Assembly: GCF_003390395.1 (NCBI RefSeq)
Contig: NZ_QUOV01000001.1
Location: 1,054,001-1,118,000 of the forward strand
Reading direction: 5' to 3'
DNA from: Thalassotalea euphylliae
GTDB lineage: Bacteria > Pseudomonadota > Gammaproteobacteria > Enterobacterales > Alteromonadaceae
Length of the DNA: 64,000 nucleotides
Shown here: piece by piece, positions 42,922 to 52,599 of the stretch
Layout: the number at the start of each line of letters is the position of its first letter
Position numbering within the stretch: the first letter of the stretch is position 1
The notes under the pieces: model-generated
Databases searched by the model: none
What the model saw: the letters and a program-made list of their open reading frames with translations, nothing else
Told to the model about the DNA's origin: nothing
Program-made: the position numbers and the translations under genes

Positions 42922-45366
42922 CTAATATGGCAGCAACGTTAGCGTATAGCGAGTTTCACCCGGTAAAAATGGGCTAGGTTTACCTGCAACCCAGTCGCTA
43001 TGTCCTTTGCCAAAGTATGGGCTCCAAGGATGACCAGCCTGGCTGGTAGGCATATGAAAAATGCCAGACTCTTCATGCCCAGGCGAAACGATCATACGCT
43101 CTGATGCGCCAAAGCTGCCACCATCAACTCTTGGCATGAAGCCGTCGCCAGGTAATGGTTCTGCTGGCATGTTAAGGTAACCACCGAAAAGAGGGATAGC
43201 GCTACTCAGCGGGTGTTTAATCTCAGCGGCATTATGTTGACCCCAAGTGGCATCTGCAAGGCTTTGCTGTTCGGTAATTTCATTAAGCGCTTGGTCTAAC
43301 GACTCTGTTAGCAATGTTTGCCAGCTCATGTCTTGTGCTAGATAGCCCACAGGTTGTTCAGTCACTAATTGCCAAAGTGGTTCTTCTAAAGAATTTCGCA
43401 CGGTTTTTAGTGAAAAGTTTTTATCTTGCTCACTAAGGTAACTTTCCAACTGTTTAAAGACTTGAGCTTTGACCTTAGATTTAAATGCTTTAACGATGCG
43501 GTAGCCAACGGAATCAACACTGGCCATCAGTGGCTGCTGACTGATAAAAGGCAGAGCTGCTTGCCAATGAGGATTCGCGCTTAGTGCGGGCTCAGTTAAT
43601 ATTTGGTCTAGCAACAGCTCTTGCCAGCGCGACAGGTAAATGGCTTCAGTATCAAGCGCGATATCAAGTAAAGCTTGTTCGTCGAACGCTTGTTGCTCAA
43701 ACAGTCGGGTTTTAATTTGCTGAGCGCGAGCACCCAGTGCGTAGCCGCCATTACCGATATGCTGGTACATCTGACCGCCAACAACACGAGAGTTGGCTGT
43801 CCATAGTCGTCGTTGTGCAGGGGAGATAACCTTAGGGTAATCTTCAGGGGCTAGGTAACCTTTCCAGCCAAACTCGCCAGTCGACCAATCTTTTGGTAGT
43901 TCTCCTATGTCACCGTGTTTTACTGGAATTTGCCCCATGATTGTCCAAGCAATATCACCTTGGCTATCAGCAACCATTAAGTTCTGTGCAGGTATGCCTG
44001 CACTTGCTGCAATCTTTACAGCCTGTTCAACATTGGTGGCTGTTTCTAATTTTATATGCGCTAAGTTGACCGCGTTTGTATCATGCGCCACCCAGCGATA
44101 TGCCAGTAGATTGCCGTTTTTATCTTCACCAATCACCGGCCCCCAAACGGTTTCTTGCGTTTGAATTTCGACGGTTTTTTGATCTTTGACGGCAATCATG
44201 TGGTTGCGCTGAGTAAAATCTTCAAAGCCACTGGGTGTTAAGTATTGGCTTTTGTCTTTGTTTGTTTTAAGTAGGACGACGTCACTCCAGTCGCCGTAGC
44301 TATTAGTGAAGCCCCAAGCAATATGTCCATTACTGCCAACGATGACATTGGGGGTGCCAGGCAAGGTCGCGCCTGTTACCTTAATCGGACTGCCATCTGG
44401 CAACTTGTACTCTAATGATGCTCGATACCAAGTGTTGGGCACGCGAAGCCCTAAGTGCATATCGTTAGCCACAATTGCACTACCCGTTTTAGTCAGTGCG
44501 CCAGATACGGCCCAGTTGTTTGAACCGACAAAGTTTTGTTCTGTTAGTTGTGTGCTAATAAAGGAAAGGGACGCTTGTGCTTCTTTATTACTTGTTTGAG
44601 AATTGTTTAAGTCAGAAACAACTAAGTCAGATGAGAATTCCTTAGATGATATGCTAGCTGGAAAGCTAGTTGGCATAGTGGCTTGCGGCATTTGCGTGCC
44701 ATCTATTGCTGCGTCCCACTGTGTACCTTTTGGGGTTAAAAAAGCAAAGAGGTCTTCAGGCAATGATTGCTGCATAGCGAAAAGACTTAACTCGCGCTCA
44801 CCGCCAGCGTACTGTAAATCAAGGTACATGCTAAATACGGTCAGTATGGTGTCTTCCTCTTGCCAGAGCACTGGGGTTTGTCGTAGTAACAAATATTCGA
44901 ATGGATTGGCACCAAGTCGCTGAATACCTTGATTAACGCCCCGAGTATAGGCCTTAATCAGTTCAAATTCGTTCTTAGAAAGCTTATTAATAATTGCTCT
45001 GGCACGTTCTCTAAAACGGTGTACACGAATTTTTTTATCATAATCAAGGGCAACTTCACCAAACAAGCTAGAAAGCTCACCCGCTGAGTTTCGGCGCAGC
45101 AGATCCATTTGGAAAAAGCGCTCTTGGCCATGAACAAAACCAAGCGCCATGGCGGCATCCAAACGGCTGTCGGCTTGGATTGTTGCGATACCGTATTCAT
45201 CACGAGTGATTTCAACTTTTGCGTTAAGACCATATAACGCGGTATTGCCGTCTAGTTGCGGCATCGCATTGTATATGCTGCTGTATATCCAGGCTGATGC
45301 AGTAGCTAGAATAAATACCAGTAAAATGACAGCACCCAGTAAAAAAGGTTTGATTTTGTTCATCAC
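42922..45366 (-). CDS. Penicillin acylase family N-terminal-nucleophile hydrolase
   Basis: An 814-residue exported amidase made as one precursor. The N-terminal hydrophobic segment (about 7-28) is a signal or anchor. The alpha chain holds VEITRDEYGIATIQADSRLDAAMALGFVHGQER. The new N-terminus after self-cleavage is S282 (NFVGSNNWAVSG), followed by AIVANDMHLGLRVPNTWY. Family members hydrolyse beta-lactam side chains, N-acyl-homoserine lactones or other amides; the substrate cannot be read from sequence. It ends 60 bp before the pheL leader on the same strand. Confidence 0.92.
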   Translation of the reverse strand: MMNKIKPFLLGAVILLVFILATASAWIYSSIYNAMPQLDGNTALYGLNAKVEITRDEYGIATIQADSRLDAAMALGFVHGQERFFQMDLLRRNSAGELSSLFGEVALDYDKKIRVHRFRERARAIINKLSKNEFELIKAYTRGVNQGIQRLGANPFEYLLLRQTPVLWQEEDTILTVFSMYLDLQYAGGERELSLFAMQQSLPEDLFAFLTPKGTQWDAAIDGTQMPQATMPTSFPASISSKEFSSDLVVSDLNNSQTSNKEAQASLSFISTQLTEQNFVGSNNWAVSGALTKTGSAIVANDMHLGLRVPNTWYRASLEYKLPDGSPIKVTGATLPGTPNVIVGSNGHIAWGFTNSYGDWSDVVLLKTNKDKSQYLTPSGFEDFTQRNHMIAVKDQKTVEIQTQETVWGPVIGEDKNGNLLAYRWVAHDTNAVNLAHIKLETATNVEQAVKIAASAGIPAQNLMVADSQGDIAWTIMGQIPVKHGDIGELPKDWSTGEFGWKGYLAPEDYPKVISPAQRRLWTANSRVVGGQMYQHIGNGGYALGARAQQIKTRLFEQQAFDEQALLDIALDTEAIYLSRWQELLLDQILTEPALSANPHWQAALPFISQQPLMASVDSVGYRIVKAFKSKVKAQVFKQLESYLSEQDKNFSLKTVRNSLEEPLWQLVTEQPVGYLAQDMSWQTLLTESLDQALNEITEQQSLADATWGQHNAAEIKHPLSSAIPLFGGYLNMPAEPLPGDGFMPRVDGGSFGASERMIVSPGHEESGIFHMPTSQAGHPWSPYFGKGHSDWVAGKPSPFLPGETRYTLTLLPY

Positions 45367-45728
45367 TAATTATTGTTATTTCGTTTGGGTTTTGAGCTTA
45401 GATTACTGCGATTTGTCGAGATGTGCACGGAAAATGCAGCAAAAGTGCGAGTTTTTTATGCAATTTATTGACATAAGTTAATGTTTTTGCTTAGGTTGAA
45501 AAATAGTCAATAATTCAATGGTATTTTTGGCCTGACAAATGACATAATGTGGCCTCGTTGTAACACCACTGTAGTGAAAAACTGCTAAGTTACAAAAGTT
45601 GTTAATTTAGATGTTGTTAATGTGACTATGGTTGATCATGGAAGAATTGTCTGTAGAAAGGAAGTCTTTAGCTAGTAGCTAAACAGGATTACTTTTAACG
45701 CAACGAAAATAACAATAACGGAGTTTGC
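45367..45728. other. 362-bp intergenic region
   Basis: AT-rich region between divergent acylase and unknown-protein genes. It should hold both promoters. I recognise no operator, hairpin or short coding sequence. A good ribosome site (ACGGAG) precedes the downstream gene. Confidence 0.45.
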
Positions 45729-46094
45729 ATGTCAGACAATTTTAATCGCTACATACAAGTAGGTGAGTGGTGCTTTGAGCTTAAAATGGTTAGGGCACTT
45801 AAAGTAGAAGAATACGGTAAGCCATATAGTGCTATTGCCAACTGCAATATCAATGGTGATTCGATGTATATTGACGGCCTAGTAACCAAAGATGGTGAAG
45901 AGTTTACCAAAGATGACTTTATGACCTTTCACCAGTTTACTGAAATGCTTGGTTTAGATAATTTTTCTTACCATAGATACCAAGATGGGCGTTCCGTTAC
46001 ACGGGAAGTAAAGGTTAGAAAAACAGCTCAGCGAAAGGCTCAGAAAAAAAATATTCAAACTCAAGATCCTGAGTATATAAAGTTAGTTCAATAG
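45729..46094 (+). CDS. Conserved-looking unknown protein
   Basis: A 121-residue soluble protein with no signal or membrane segment. The first 90 residues look like a compact alpha/beta domain (YIQVGEWCFELKMVRALKVEEYGKPYSAIANCNINGDSMYIDGLVTKDGEEF). The tail is strongly basic (VRKTAQRKAQKKNIQ), which could contact nucleic acid. I cannot name a family. It has its own ribosome site (ACGGAG) and stands alone. Confidence 0.65.
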   Translation: MSDNFNRYIQVGEWCFELKMVRALKVEEYGKPYSAIANCNINGDSMYIDGLVTKDGEEFTKDDFMTFHQFTEMLGLDNFSYHRYQDGRSVTREVKVRKTAQRKAQKKNIQTQDPEYIKLVQ

Positions 46095-46436
46095 CTAGGC
46101 TTCTTTATTTTTATCTATCGATGTTCAACAATTTCTAGTCAAACAACATCTAGTCATTTATTGGCTAGGTGTTGTTTATTGATTTTGAGGAGATTTATCA
46201 CTTTCTGGTTTTGCTGATTAGTTTTGCCAATTAGTTTTGCTTAAAGGGGGAGGCAAACTCCAGAAAGCATCCTCACCCGTGGCAAATAGCCCAAAAACTT
46301 AACGCTTTTATCTACCCAATTCAATTTTTCATACTTTTTTACTACAACTGTTATTGCTCGTGCCAATTTATAACGTATCATTTTTTGACTTATCAGTATG
46401 TGAAACATCGGCACATGAGGTAATTGGGTATTTCAT
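46095..46436. other. 342-bp intergenic region
   Basis: It precedes the cofactor nucleotidyltransferase gene. It contains a duplicated GATTAGTTTTGC/AATTAGTTTTGC motif near 46216-46242, but no clear promoter, terminator, operator or coding frame. Confidence 0.45.
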
Positions 46437-47072
46437 GTGAATATCACAACTAAAGATTTTGCAATTTTAATTTTAGCCGCAGGTAACTCTTCGCGCTTAG
46501 GAGAAGCTAAGCAACTAGTTCAAATCGACGGTGAATATCTACTAATCCGCCAAATTAAACTCGCCTTAAAGCTCAGCAATAACGTAACGGTTGTCATTGG
46601 TCATGACGCTGAAACTTACCAAGAATTATTAGCGACTTGGCCGGTGAACTTAGTTGAAAATAGCAAGTGGTCAACGGGAATGGGTTCCTCTATTGCTTGC
46701 GGGGTTGGCAATATTATCAATGCTTCTAATGCTAGCGGTGTATTACTAATGCTAGTAGATCAATGGCAAGTCACTGAGCAAGATATTGCAAAGTTGATGA
46801 CTGCGCACTCAATGGGAGAGCAACTTGCAACCATAAGCTGTTGGAATGAAACAGATAATAGTTCCGTTGAATTTGGCCCGCCAGTGATATTCTCGCAAGC
46901 GCTTTTTGATCAACTTAGTAAGCTAGACGGCAAACAAGGTGCAAAGTTTGTGCTGGCGAAATTGCGAGCTCAAAATAAGCAATTAGTCGAGCAGATTGAG
47001 CTTATTAACGCAAAAGCCGATTTAGATACGCCAGAGCAACTCAGAAAACTGCAACTTCAACGCAAAGTTTAA
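46437..47072 (+). CDS. Molybdenum cofactor nucleotidyltransferase-like protein (MocA type)
   Basis: A 211-residue MobA-like NTP-transferase. The nucleotide-binding motif is ILAAGNSSRLGEAKQLVQIDG (12-32), with LMLVDQWQVT and GPPVIFSQALFDQLSKLDGKQGAKFVL matching the MocA/YgfJ group that adds CMP to molybdopterin. The start is a GTG. It lies 159 bp upstream of the two subunits of a molybdenum hydroxylase on the same strand, so it likely makes their molybdopterin-cytosine-dinucleotide cofactor. Confidence 0.88.
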   Translation: MNITTKDFAILILAAGNSSRLGEAKQLVQIDGEYLLIRQIKLALKLSNNVTVVIGHDAETYQELLATWPVNLVENSKWSTGMGSSIACGVGNIINASNASGVLLMLVDQWQVTEQDIAKLMTAHSMGEQLATISCWNETDNSSVEFGPPVIFSQALFDQLSKLDGKQGAKFVLAKLRAQNKQLVEQIELINAKADLDTPEQLRKLQLQRKV

Positions 47073-47231
47073 ACATATCAGCCAGTTTTGGCGTATAGTT
47101 ATAGCTGTCAAAGTAACCTTTCTATCCTTTAGAAAAGTAAGCTAAAAATAATAAAATCAACGATGTAAAGTCAATGATACAAAACATTGCAGTAGTGATA
47201 ACAACCTAGTGAAGCTATCAAGGAAGCAAAC

Positions 47232-47762
47232 ATGATCACCTTAAATGTAAACGGTCGCGCGCACCAATATAGCGATGATGAAAATATGCCGCTATTGTGG
47301 GCGCTGCGCGATATTCTTAATTACACAGGTACTAAGTACGGTTGCGGTAAAGGGCTATGTGGCGCTTGTACCGTTCATTTGAATGGCCAACCTGTGCGCT
47401 CTTGTGCCACCCCAGTCTCGGCTGTTAATGGGCAAAAAATTACTACCATTGAAGGCTTATCAAACGATGGTGACCACCCTGTTCAACAAGCGTGGCAAAA
47501 ACTGAATGTGCCACAATGTGGTTATTGTCAATCGGGTCAAATGATGTCTGCGGCTGCGTTACTTGCTGCCAACCCAACCCCTAATGATGCGCAAATTGAA
47601 CAAGCCATGAGTGGCAACATTTGTCGTTGTGGCACTTATGAAAGAATTAAAAAAGCGATTCATTTAGCGGCAGATTTATCAACCAAAACCGCGAGTGTCG
47701 ACGATTTGGCTGTTGATGTTGGTTCAACTGGCAAACTCTCAATCGGTAAACAAGGGGCATAA
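47232..47762 (+). CDS. Molybdenum hydroxylase small subunit, 2x[2Fe-2S] (IorA-like)
   Basis: A 176-residue electron-transfer subunit. The N-terminal plant-type [2Fe-2S] domain has CGKGLCGAC plus a later Cys (VRSC); the C-terminal domain has CGYCQSGQ and CRCGTYERI for the second cluster. This matches the isoquinoline 1-oxidoreductase/aldehyde dehydrogenase alpha type of xanthine dehydrogenase family. It ends 2 bp before the large-subunit gene. The last 30 residues are variable. Confidence 0.93.
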   Translation: MITLNVNGRAHQYSDDENMPLLWALRDILNYTGTKYGCGKGLCGACTVHLNGQPVRSCATPVSAVNGQKITTIEGLSNDGDHPVQQAWQKLNVPQCGYCQSGQMMSAAALLAANPTPNDAQIEQAMSGNICRCGTYERIKKAIHLAADLSTKTASVDDLAVDVGSTGKLSIGKQGA

Positions 47763-47764
47763 CA

Positions 47765-50023
47765 ATGACAACGAAAAATAGTGTTGAAAATGTTAGCCGT
47801 CGCTCGTTTTTAAAAAACTTGGGTTTAGGCTCTGGGGCTTTGGTGCTGGCAGTTAATTTTCCAGAAGTAAGCGGTTTGCCGAAAGCCTTTGCCGCTCCTG
47901 CTACCACTAAATTTGAACCAAGTGTTTATGTTCACATTAATGCCGATGATACCGTTGGCATAATTGTTCACCGCTCAGAGATGGGGCAAGGGATTCGCAC
48001 TAGTATCCCTATGATAGTGGCAGACGAACTAGACGCAGACTGGCAAAAAATTAATGTTATTCAAGGCCTAGGTGATAAGAAATACGGTAGTCAAAATACC
48101 GATGGTTCACGCTCTATTCGTAACTTCTACCAGCCGTTAAGAGAAGCGGGTGCTACCGCTCGTACTATGCTTGAGCAAGCGGCAGCAAATCAGTGGCAAG
48201 TGCCCGTGGCTGAGTGTTATGCCAAGGCCAATCAAATTATTCACAAACCGACGGGTAAAACTGCCAGCTTCGGTTCCTTAGTGGCAGTTGCCGCTACTTT
48301 ATCAGTGCCAGATCCAATCTCGCTGAAACTTAAAAGCAAAGCAGAGTTTAATCTTATTGGTAAATCCGATATCCCGCTTGTCGACGGTCATGATATCGCC
48401 ACAGGTAACACCACATACGGTTATGACGTGCAATTGCCCGATATGGAATATGTGGTTATTGCACGGCCACCTGTGCTTGCCTCAAAACTGGTAAAATTTG
48501 ATGCCAGTAAAGCAAAAAAAATCGCTGGTGTGATTGATGTAATCGCGCTGGAAAACTTGGAAGAACCACCACTGTTCAAACCACTAGGCGGTGTTGCCGT
48601 TGTTGCCAGCAATACTTGGGCGGCAATGCAAGGTCGCGAAGCGTTGGAAATTGAATGGGAAAACAGTAGCCACGCAAGTTACGAAAGCGAGGAGTATAAA
48701 AAATCCCTAGCAGCAAGTTGTGACGCGCCTAGTGCGGTTCTGCGTAAAGCAGGCGATGTTGATGCTGCGCTAGCCAGCGCAGATAAAGTTTTTGCAGCTG
48801 ACTACTATGTGCCTGAGCTGATTCATGTGCCGATGGAGCCACCAGCGGCTGCTGCGCATTACCACGATGGCGTGTTTGATATTTGGGCTTGTACACAAAC
48901 GCCACAATCGGCACAAGGTACAGTCGCGCAACTGTTACAAGTGCCGCCGGAAAACGTTAATATCAATGTAACCCTTTTAGGTGGTGGGTTTGGTCGAAAA
49001 TCCAAGCCAGATTTCATTGTAGAAGCCGCTATTATGTCAAAACTGCGTGGTAAGCCAGTGAAAGTCTGTTGGACACGTGAAGACGAAATACAAAATGGCT
49101 ATTATCATGCGGTCAGCTATCAAAAACTGAAAGCAGGTTGGGATAGCAAACACAAGGTAACTGCTTGGCAACATAATGTTGCTTTACCCACCATAAGTTC
49201 AACCTTTGCCAAAGGTGCTGATGTTATTGCCTTTGAAGCCGACTTAGGTTTAATTGATATGCCGTACGATATTGCAAATGTGCAATGTGCTGCGGGTAAA
49301 GCGACTGCCCATACGCGTATCGGCTGGTTGCGCTCAGTGACTAATATCAACCAAGCATTTGCTGTCTGCTCGTTCGCTGATGAACTTGCCCATGAGGCGA
49401 AAATAGACCCTAAAGATTACCTATTAAGCTTGTTAGGCAATGATCGCCATATTGATCTTGCTGCGCAAAACGCTAAATACGGTAACTATGGCTCTGATAT
49501 AAAACAATACCCTATTGATACGGCGCGCTACAAAAATGTCGTTAATCGTGTTGCGAATATGGCCAATTGGGATAAGCCGCGAAAAGCTGGCTCGGCATTG
49601 GGCATCGCAGTTCACCGCAGTTTTGCCACCTATGTTGCTTGTGTAGCTGAGGTTAGCGAGCAAAATGGTAAAATCAAAGTCGATAAAATGTGGTTTAGCC
49701 TTGATTGTGGCACCGCAGTTAACCCAGAGCGTATTCGCTCACAAATGGAAGGCTCAGCAGTGTTTGGTATTTCGCTAGCTTTTTATGGTGAGCTGACTGC
49801 TAAAGGCGGTGTGATTAATCAAACCAACTTCCATGATTATCCGGTCGCGCGCATGGCAGATACACCGGTAACTGAGATCGATATTGTTGATAGCGATGCA
49901 CCTCCGGGCGGTGTTGGCGAACCGGGTGTACCACCAGTTGTGCCAGCAATTACCAATGCGATATTTGCTTTAACGGGTAAACGTTATCGTGACTTGCCAC
50001 TTGCTAAACAAGGTATTGTTTAA
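47765..50023 (+). CDS. Molybdenum hydroxylase large subunit (IorB-like), Tat-exported
   Basis: A 752-residue molybdopterin-binding subunit. A twin-arginine motif near the N-terminus (SRRSFLKNLGLGSGALVLAV) points to export by Tat. Later motifs include EMGQGIRTSIPMIVADELDADW, GGGFGRKSKPDF and the C-terminal GGVGEPGVPPVVPAITNAI with the active-site Glu. The family oxidises N-heterocycles or aldehydes; substrate unknown. No FAD subunit is present, consistent with the periplasmic IorAB type that passes electrons to a cytochrome. Confidence 0.93.
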   Translation: MTTKNSVENVSRRSFLKNLGLGSGALVLAVNFPEVSGLPKAFAAPATTKFEPSVYVHINADDTVGIIVHRSEMGQGIRTSIPMIVADELDADWQKINVIQGLGDKKYGSQNTDGSRSIRNFYQPLREAGATARTMLEQAAANQWQVPVAECYAKANQIIHKPTGKTASFGSLVAVAATLSVPDPISLKLKSKAEFNLIGKSDIPLVDGHDIATGNTTYGYDVQLPDMEYVVIARPPVLASKLVKFDASKAKKIAGVIDVIALENLEEPPLFKPLGGVAVVASNTWAAMQGREALEIEWENSSHASYESEEYKKSLAASCDAPSAVLRKAGDVDAALASADKVFAADYYVPELIHVPMEPPAAAAHYHDGVFDIWACTQTPQSAQGTVAQLLQVPPENVNINVTLLGGGFGRKSKPDFIVEAAIMSKLRGKPVKVCWTREDEIQNGYYHAVSYQKLKAGWDSKHKVTAWQHNVALPTISSTFAKGADVIAFEADLGLIDMPYDIANVQCAAGKATAHTRIGWLRSVTNINQAFAVCSFADELAHEAKIDPKDYLLSLLGNDRHIDLAAQNAKYGNYGSDIKQYPIDTARYKNVVNRVANMANWDKPRKAGSALGIAVHRSFATYVACVAEVSEQNGKIKVDKMWFSLDCGTAVNPERIRSQMEGSAVFGISLAFYGELTAKGGVINQTNFHDYPVARMADTPVTEIDIVDSDAPPGGVGEPGVPPVVPAITNAIFALTGKRYRDLPLAKQGIV

Positions 50024-50084
50024 AAACTCGCGCGTAACTCAATATTCAGATTTAGCCTGAGCTAAATTTTAGCTAAGCCGAAAG

Positions 50085-50114
50085 GCCGTTAGTTCTTACT
50101 AACGGCTTTTTTTA
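50085..50114 (+). terminator. Intrinsic terminator after the molybdenum hydroxylase operon
   Basis: GCCGTTAGT-TCTT-ACTAACGGC, a 9-bp perfect stem followed by a T run (TTTTTTT). Confidence 0.9.
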
Positions 50115-50256
50115 TGTCAATTAACCCTGCCATATAATCAACTTTTTTGTCTGATTAGTCGCGCACTAAACCTGAATTTTGTACACTTACCGCCAGAAAA
50201 TTTATGCAAGCTTTGGGGTTGCCCAAAGGTTTAATGTTTTGAGTAAAGGGTAGGTT

Positions 50257-50805
50257 ATGGCCTCATTGCAAGATCAGCTGTTAAAAGCGGGTTTAACAAC
50301 TAAGCAGAAAGCGCGACAAGCTAATAGCGACAAGCGCAAAAAGAACAAACAAAAACGCAGTGGTGCGCAAGTTGAAGCCAGTATGCAAGAGCAAGTTAAA
50401 CAAGACATTGCTAAGCAGAAAGAGCAAAAACTAGCGAAAGATGCTGCATTAAATGCCGAAAAACAAGAGCTGCTAGCCGCGAAAGAATTACATCAACGCA
50501 TATTACAAATTTTAGCGCATCATCAAGTCAAAGATATAGCCGGAGAAGTGGAATATAACTACACCTTTGGTACTAAAGTGAAAAAGCTTTTGGTCAATGA
50601 ATTAACGCAAAAAGCCTTAGTTAATGGCCGATTATCTATTTGTGGTCTAGATGATGTTACTTATGTGGTTACCAAAGAAACTGCCGATAAGCTTGCGACG
50701 CTTGATGAAAGCGTGGTGCTACTCAGCAACGACAAAGTTGAAGAATCCGTTGATGAAGATGACCCGTATGCAGCTTACCAGATCCCAGACGATCTGATGT
50801 GGTAA
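50257..50805 (+). CDS. yaiL: DUF2058 family protein (YaiL-like)
   Basis: A 182-residue soluble protein. The N-terminal half is highly basic and helical (LLKAGLTTKQKARQANSDKRKKNKQKRSG, then a Lys/Gln-rich coil). The C-terminal half holds the conserved YNYTFGTKVKKLLVNELTQKALVNGRLSI and DPYAAYQIPDDLMW. It is annotated elsewhere as nucleoprotein or polynucleotide-associated; actual function is not established. Confidence 0.88.
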   Translation: MASLQDQLLKAGLTTKQKARQANSDKRKKNKQKRSGAQVEASMQEQVKQDIAKQKEQKLAKDAALNAEKQELLAAKELHQRILQILAHHQVKDIAGEVEYNYTFGTKVKKLLVNELTQKALVNGRLSICGLDDVTYVVTKETADKLATLDESVVLLSNDKVEESVDEDDPYAAYQIPDDLMW

Positions 50806-50900
50806 GAGCAGCAACAAGCGAAACATGTAAAACACATTACGCCAAGCAAGTACATAACGCTTAAAGACAAATTACTTTTCCAAATATTTAAGGTAAATCT

Positions 50901-51299
50901 ATGAAATTATTACGCTGGTTAGTTGGCCGAATTGTTATTTTAGTTAACTTTCTGACTCAACCTAAATCACCTAAATTAACCGCGCAGCGTCAACAGGAAA
51001 TTGCAGAGCTGACTAAACATTTAAGCTTATATCATCTGCCAACTTGTCCGTTTTGCGTGAAAGTGCGTCGTGCCATGAAGCGAGAAGGTATTGAGTTACC
51101 GTTAATGAATATTAAAGATAACAATTACGCGGTGCGCGAAGAACTTATTAACGGCGGTGGCAAGCCAACCGTTCCGTGTTTAAAAATTACGGATGCTGGT
51201 GAAAACAAGGTCGAATGGTTGTATGAGTCTGACGATATTATTGCGTACTTGCAAAAAACAGTTCAACAAGGTGCGCAACAGGCAGCAAAGGCGGCATAG
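50901..51299 (+). CDS. Glutaredoxin-like protein with N-terminal anchor
   Basis: A 132-residue protein. Residues 1-20 are hydrophobic (LLRWLVGRIVILVNFLT) and may anchor it to the inner membrane. The glutaredoxin domain follows with a CPFC active site (YHLPTCPFCVKVRRAMKREG), a cis-Pro TVPCLKI and ESDDIIAYL. This glutathione S-transferase N-terminal-like form is common in Alteromonadales. It would reduce disulfides or glutathionylated proteins at the membrane. Confidence 0.88.
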   Translation: MKLLRWLVGRIVILVNFLTQPKSPKLTAQRQQEIAELTKHLSLYHLPTCPFCVKVRRAMKREGIELPLMNIKDNNYAVREELINGGGKPTVPCLKITDAGENKVEWLYESDDIIAYLQKTVQQGAQQAAKAA

Positions 51300-51309
51300 G
51301 CTCTCCGTT

Positions 51310-51336
51310 GCCATTGTGCCATTGTGCCATTGTGCC
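51310..51336. repeat. 8-bp tandem repeat GCCATTGT
   Basis: GCCATTGT is repeated three times plus a partial copy, just after the glutaredoxin stop codon. Likely variable in copy number. Confidence 0.8.
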
Positions 51337-51462
51337 TTGCTATTGAAATCATTAATAGCCTCCAACGCTAGCTGACAGCATAGAAATAATCTGAGTGAAT
51401 TGAAAATTAATTCACTCATGTGCGGTCTACAATTGCTATAAGCACCTATTTCGTAGGTTGCG

Positions 51463-51514
51463 TTAAGTTAATCTTGCTGGCTTTAAGTTATATATGCTGA
51501 CTTTAAGTCAGCAT
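51463..51514. promoter_or_regulatory. Phased TTAAGT repeats and palindrome before msrP
   Basis: TTAAGT occurs at 51463, 51483 and 51503, exactly 20 bp apart. The last two copies lie in a longer direct repeat (GCTGGCTTTAAGT and GCTGACTTTAAGT). The third is also the centre of a near-perfect 21-bp palindrome (51494-51514, arms ATGCTGACTT and AAGTCAGCAT). Spacing of two helical turns puts all sites on one DNA face, as for an activator of msrPQ. Confidence 0.55.
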
Positions 51515-51533
51515 TGTTGTATCTGGAGGTTGT

Positions 51534-52550
51534 ATGCTGATCAAATCTAAAAAATCTTATCAATTAACGGATAACGATGTTACCGATGAACAAGTCTATG
51601 TTAATCGTCGTCAACTGTTAAAATCTATGGGCTATATTGGCGCAGGCACATTGCTTAGCCAATCGATTGCCCGTTCAGCAAGTGCAGCGCCATTCGACTT
51701 TTGGGGTGGATCTGACCAAGCAAGCTTTACCCAGCAAGCGCTAAACTATCAAAAAGCTCCAGCAACAGACGAGTTGTTAACACCGGAAGCTAAAGTTACC
51801 AGCCACAACAATTTCTATGAATTTGGTTTAGACAAAAGTGATCCTGCCCGAAATTCTCAAGGGCTAAAAGTCAAACCATGGCAACTTACCGTTAGTGGTG
51901 AAGTCAGCAAACCGGTTACCTTAGATTACGATGACTTATTCAAGAAATTTCCGCTGGAAGAACGTATTTACCGCCTGCGTTGTGTTGAAGCTTGGTCTAT
52001 GGTGGTGCCTTGGGTTGGTTTTTCGTTAGCGGACTTGATTAAGCAAGCCGCACCAACGTCGAAAGCTAAGTATGTTGCCTTTGAAACCTTATACGATCCT
52101 GAACAAATGCCGGGTCAGCGTAGCCGTCGTATTGGTGGTGGCATTGATTACCCCTATGTCGAAGGGCTGCGTTTAGACGAAGCAATGAATCCGCTTACCA
52201 TGCTAAGTGTCGGTTTGTACGGGAAAACTTTACCACCGCAAAACGGTGCGCCAATTCGCCTTGTAGTGCCATGGAAATATGGCTTTAAAAGTATTAAGTC
52301 GATTGTTTCGATTAAGTTGGTTGAGAAAATGCCGCCAACGACATGGAATATTTTAGCGCCGAACGAATATGGTTTTTACGCCAATGTGAACCCAGATGTA
52401 TCACACCCCCGTTGGAGCCAAGCAAGCGAGCGCCGTATTACCACTGGGGGCTTGTTTGCTCGTAACCGTATAGCGACATTACCGTTTAACGGTTATGGTG
52501 AAGAAGTGGCGCACTTATACAAAAATATGGATTTAGCGCGTTATTACTAA
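51534..52550 (+). CDS. msrP: Protein-methionine-sulfoxide reductase catalytic subunit MsrP
   Basis: A 338-residue periplasmic molybdoenzyme that repairs oxidised methionine in envelope proteins. The Tat signal is [18 protein letters not shown]. The molybdenum-ligand Cys lies in [18 protein letters not shown]. Other family marks are [35 protein letters not shown] and [28 protein letters not shown] ribosome site precedes the ATG. msrQ follows 49 bp later. Length is normal. Confidence 0.96.
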   Translation: MLIKSKKSYQLTDNDVTDEQVYVNRRQLLKSMGYIGAGTLLSQSIARSASAAPFDFWGGSDQASFTQQALNYQKAPATDELLTPEAKVTSHNNFYEFGLDKSDPARNSQGLKVKPWQLTVSGEVSKPVTLDYDDLFKKFPLEERIYRLRCVEAWSMVVPWVGFSLADLIKQAAPTSKAKYVAFETLYDPEQMPGQRSRRIGGGIDYPYVEGLRLDEAMNPLTMLSVGLYGKTLPPQNGAPIRLVVPWKYGFKSIKSIVSIKLVEKMPPTTWNILAPNEYGFYANVNPDVSHPRWSQASERRITTGGLFARNRIATLPFNGYGEEVAHLYKNMDLARYY

Positions 52551-52599
52551 CGCGCTTGCTCTTCTTAACCTAGTGATCCTCATTTAGCGAGCGTTTTAA

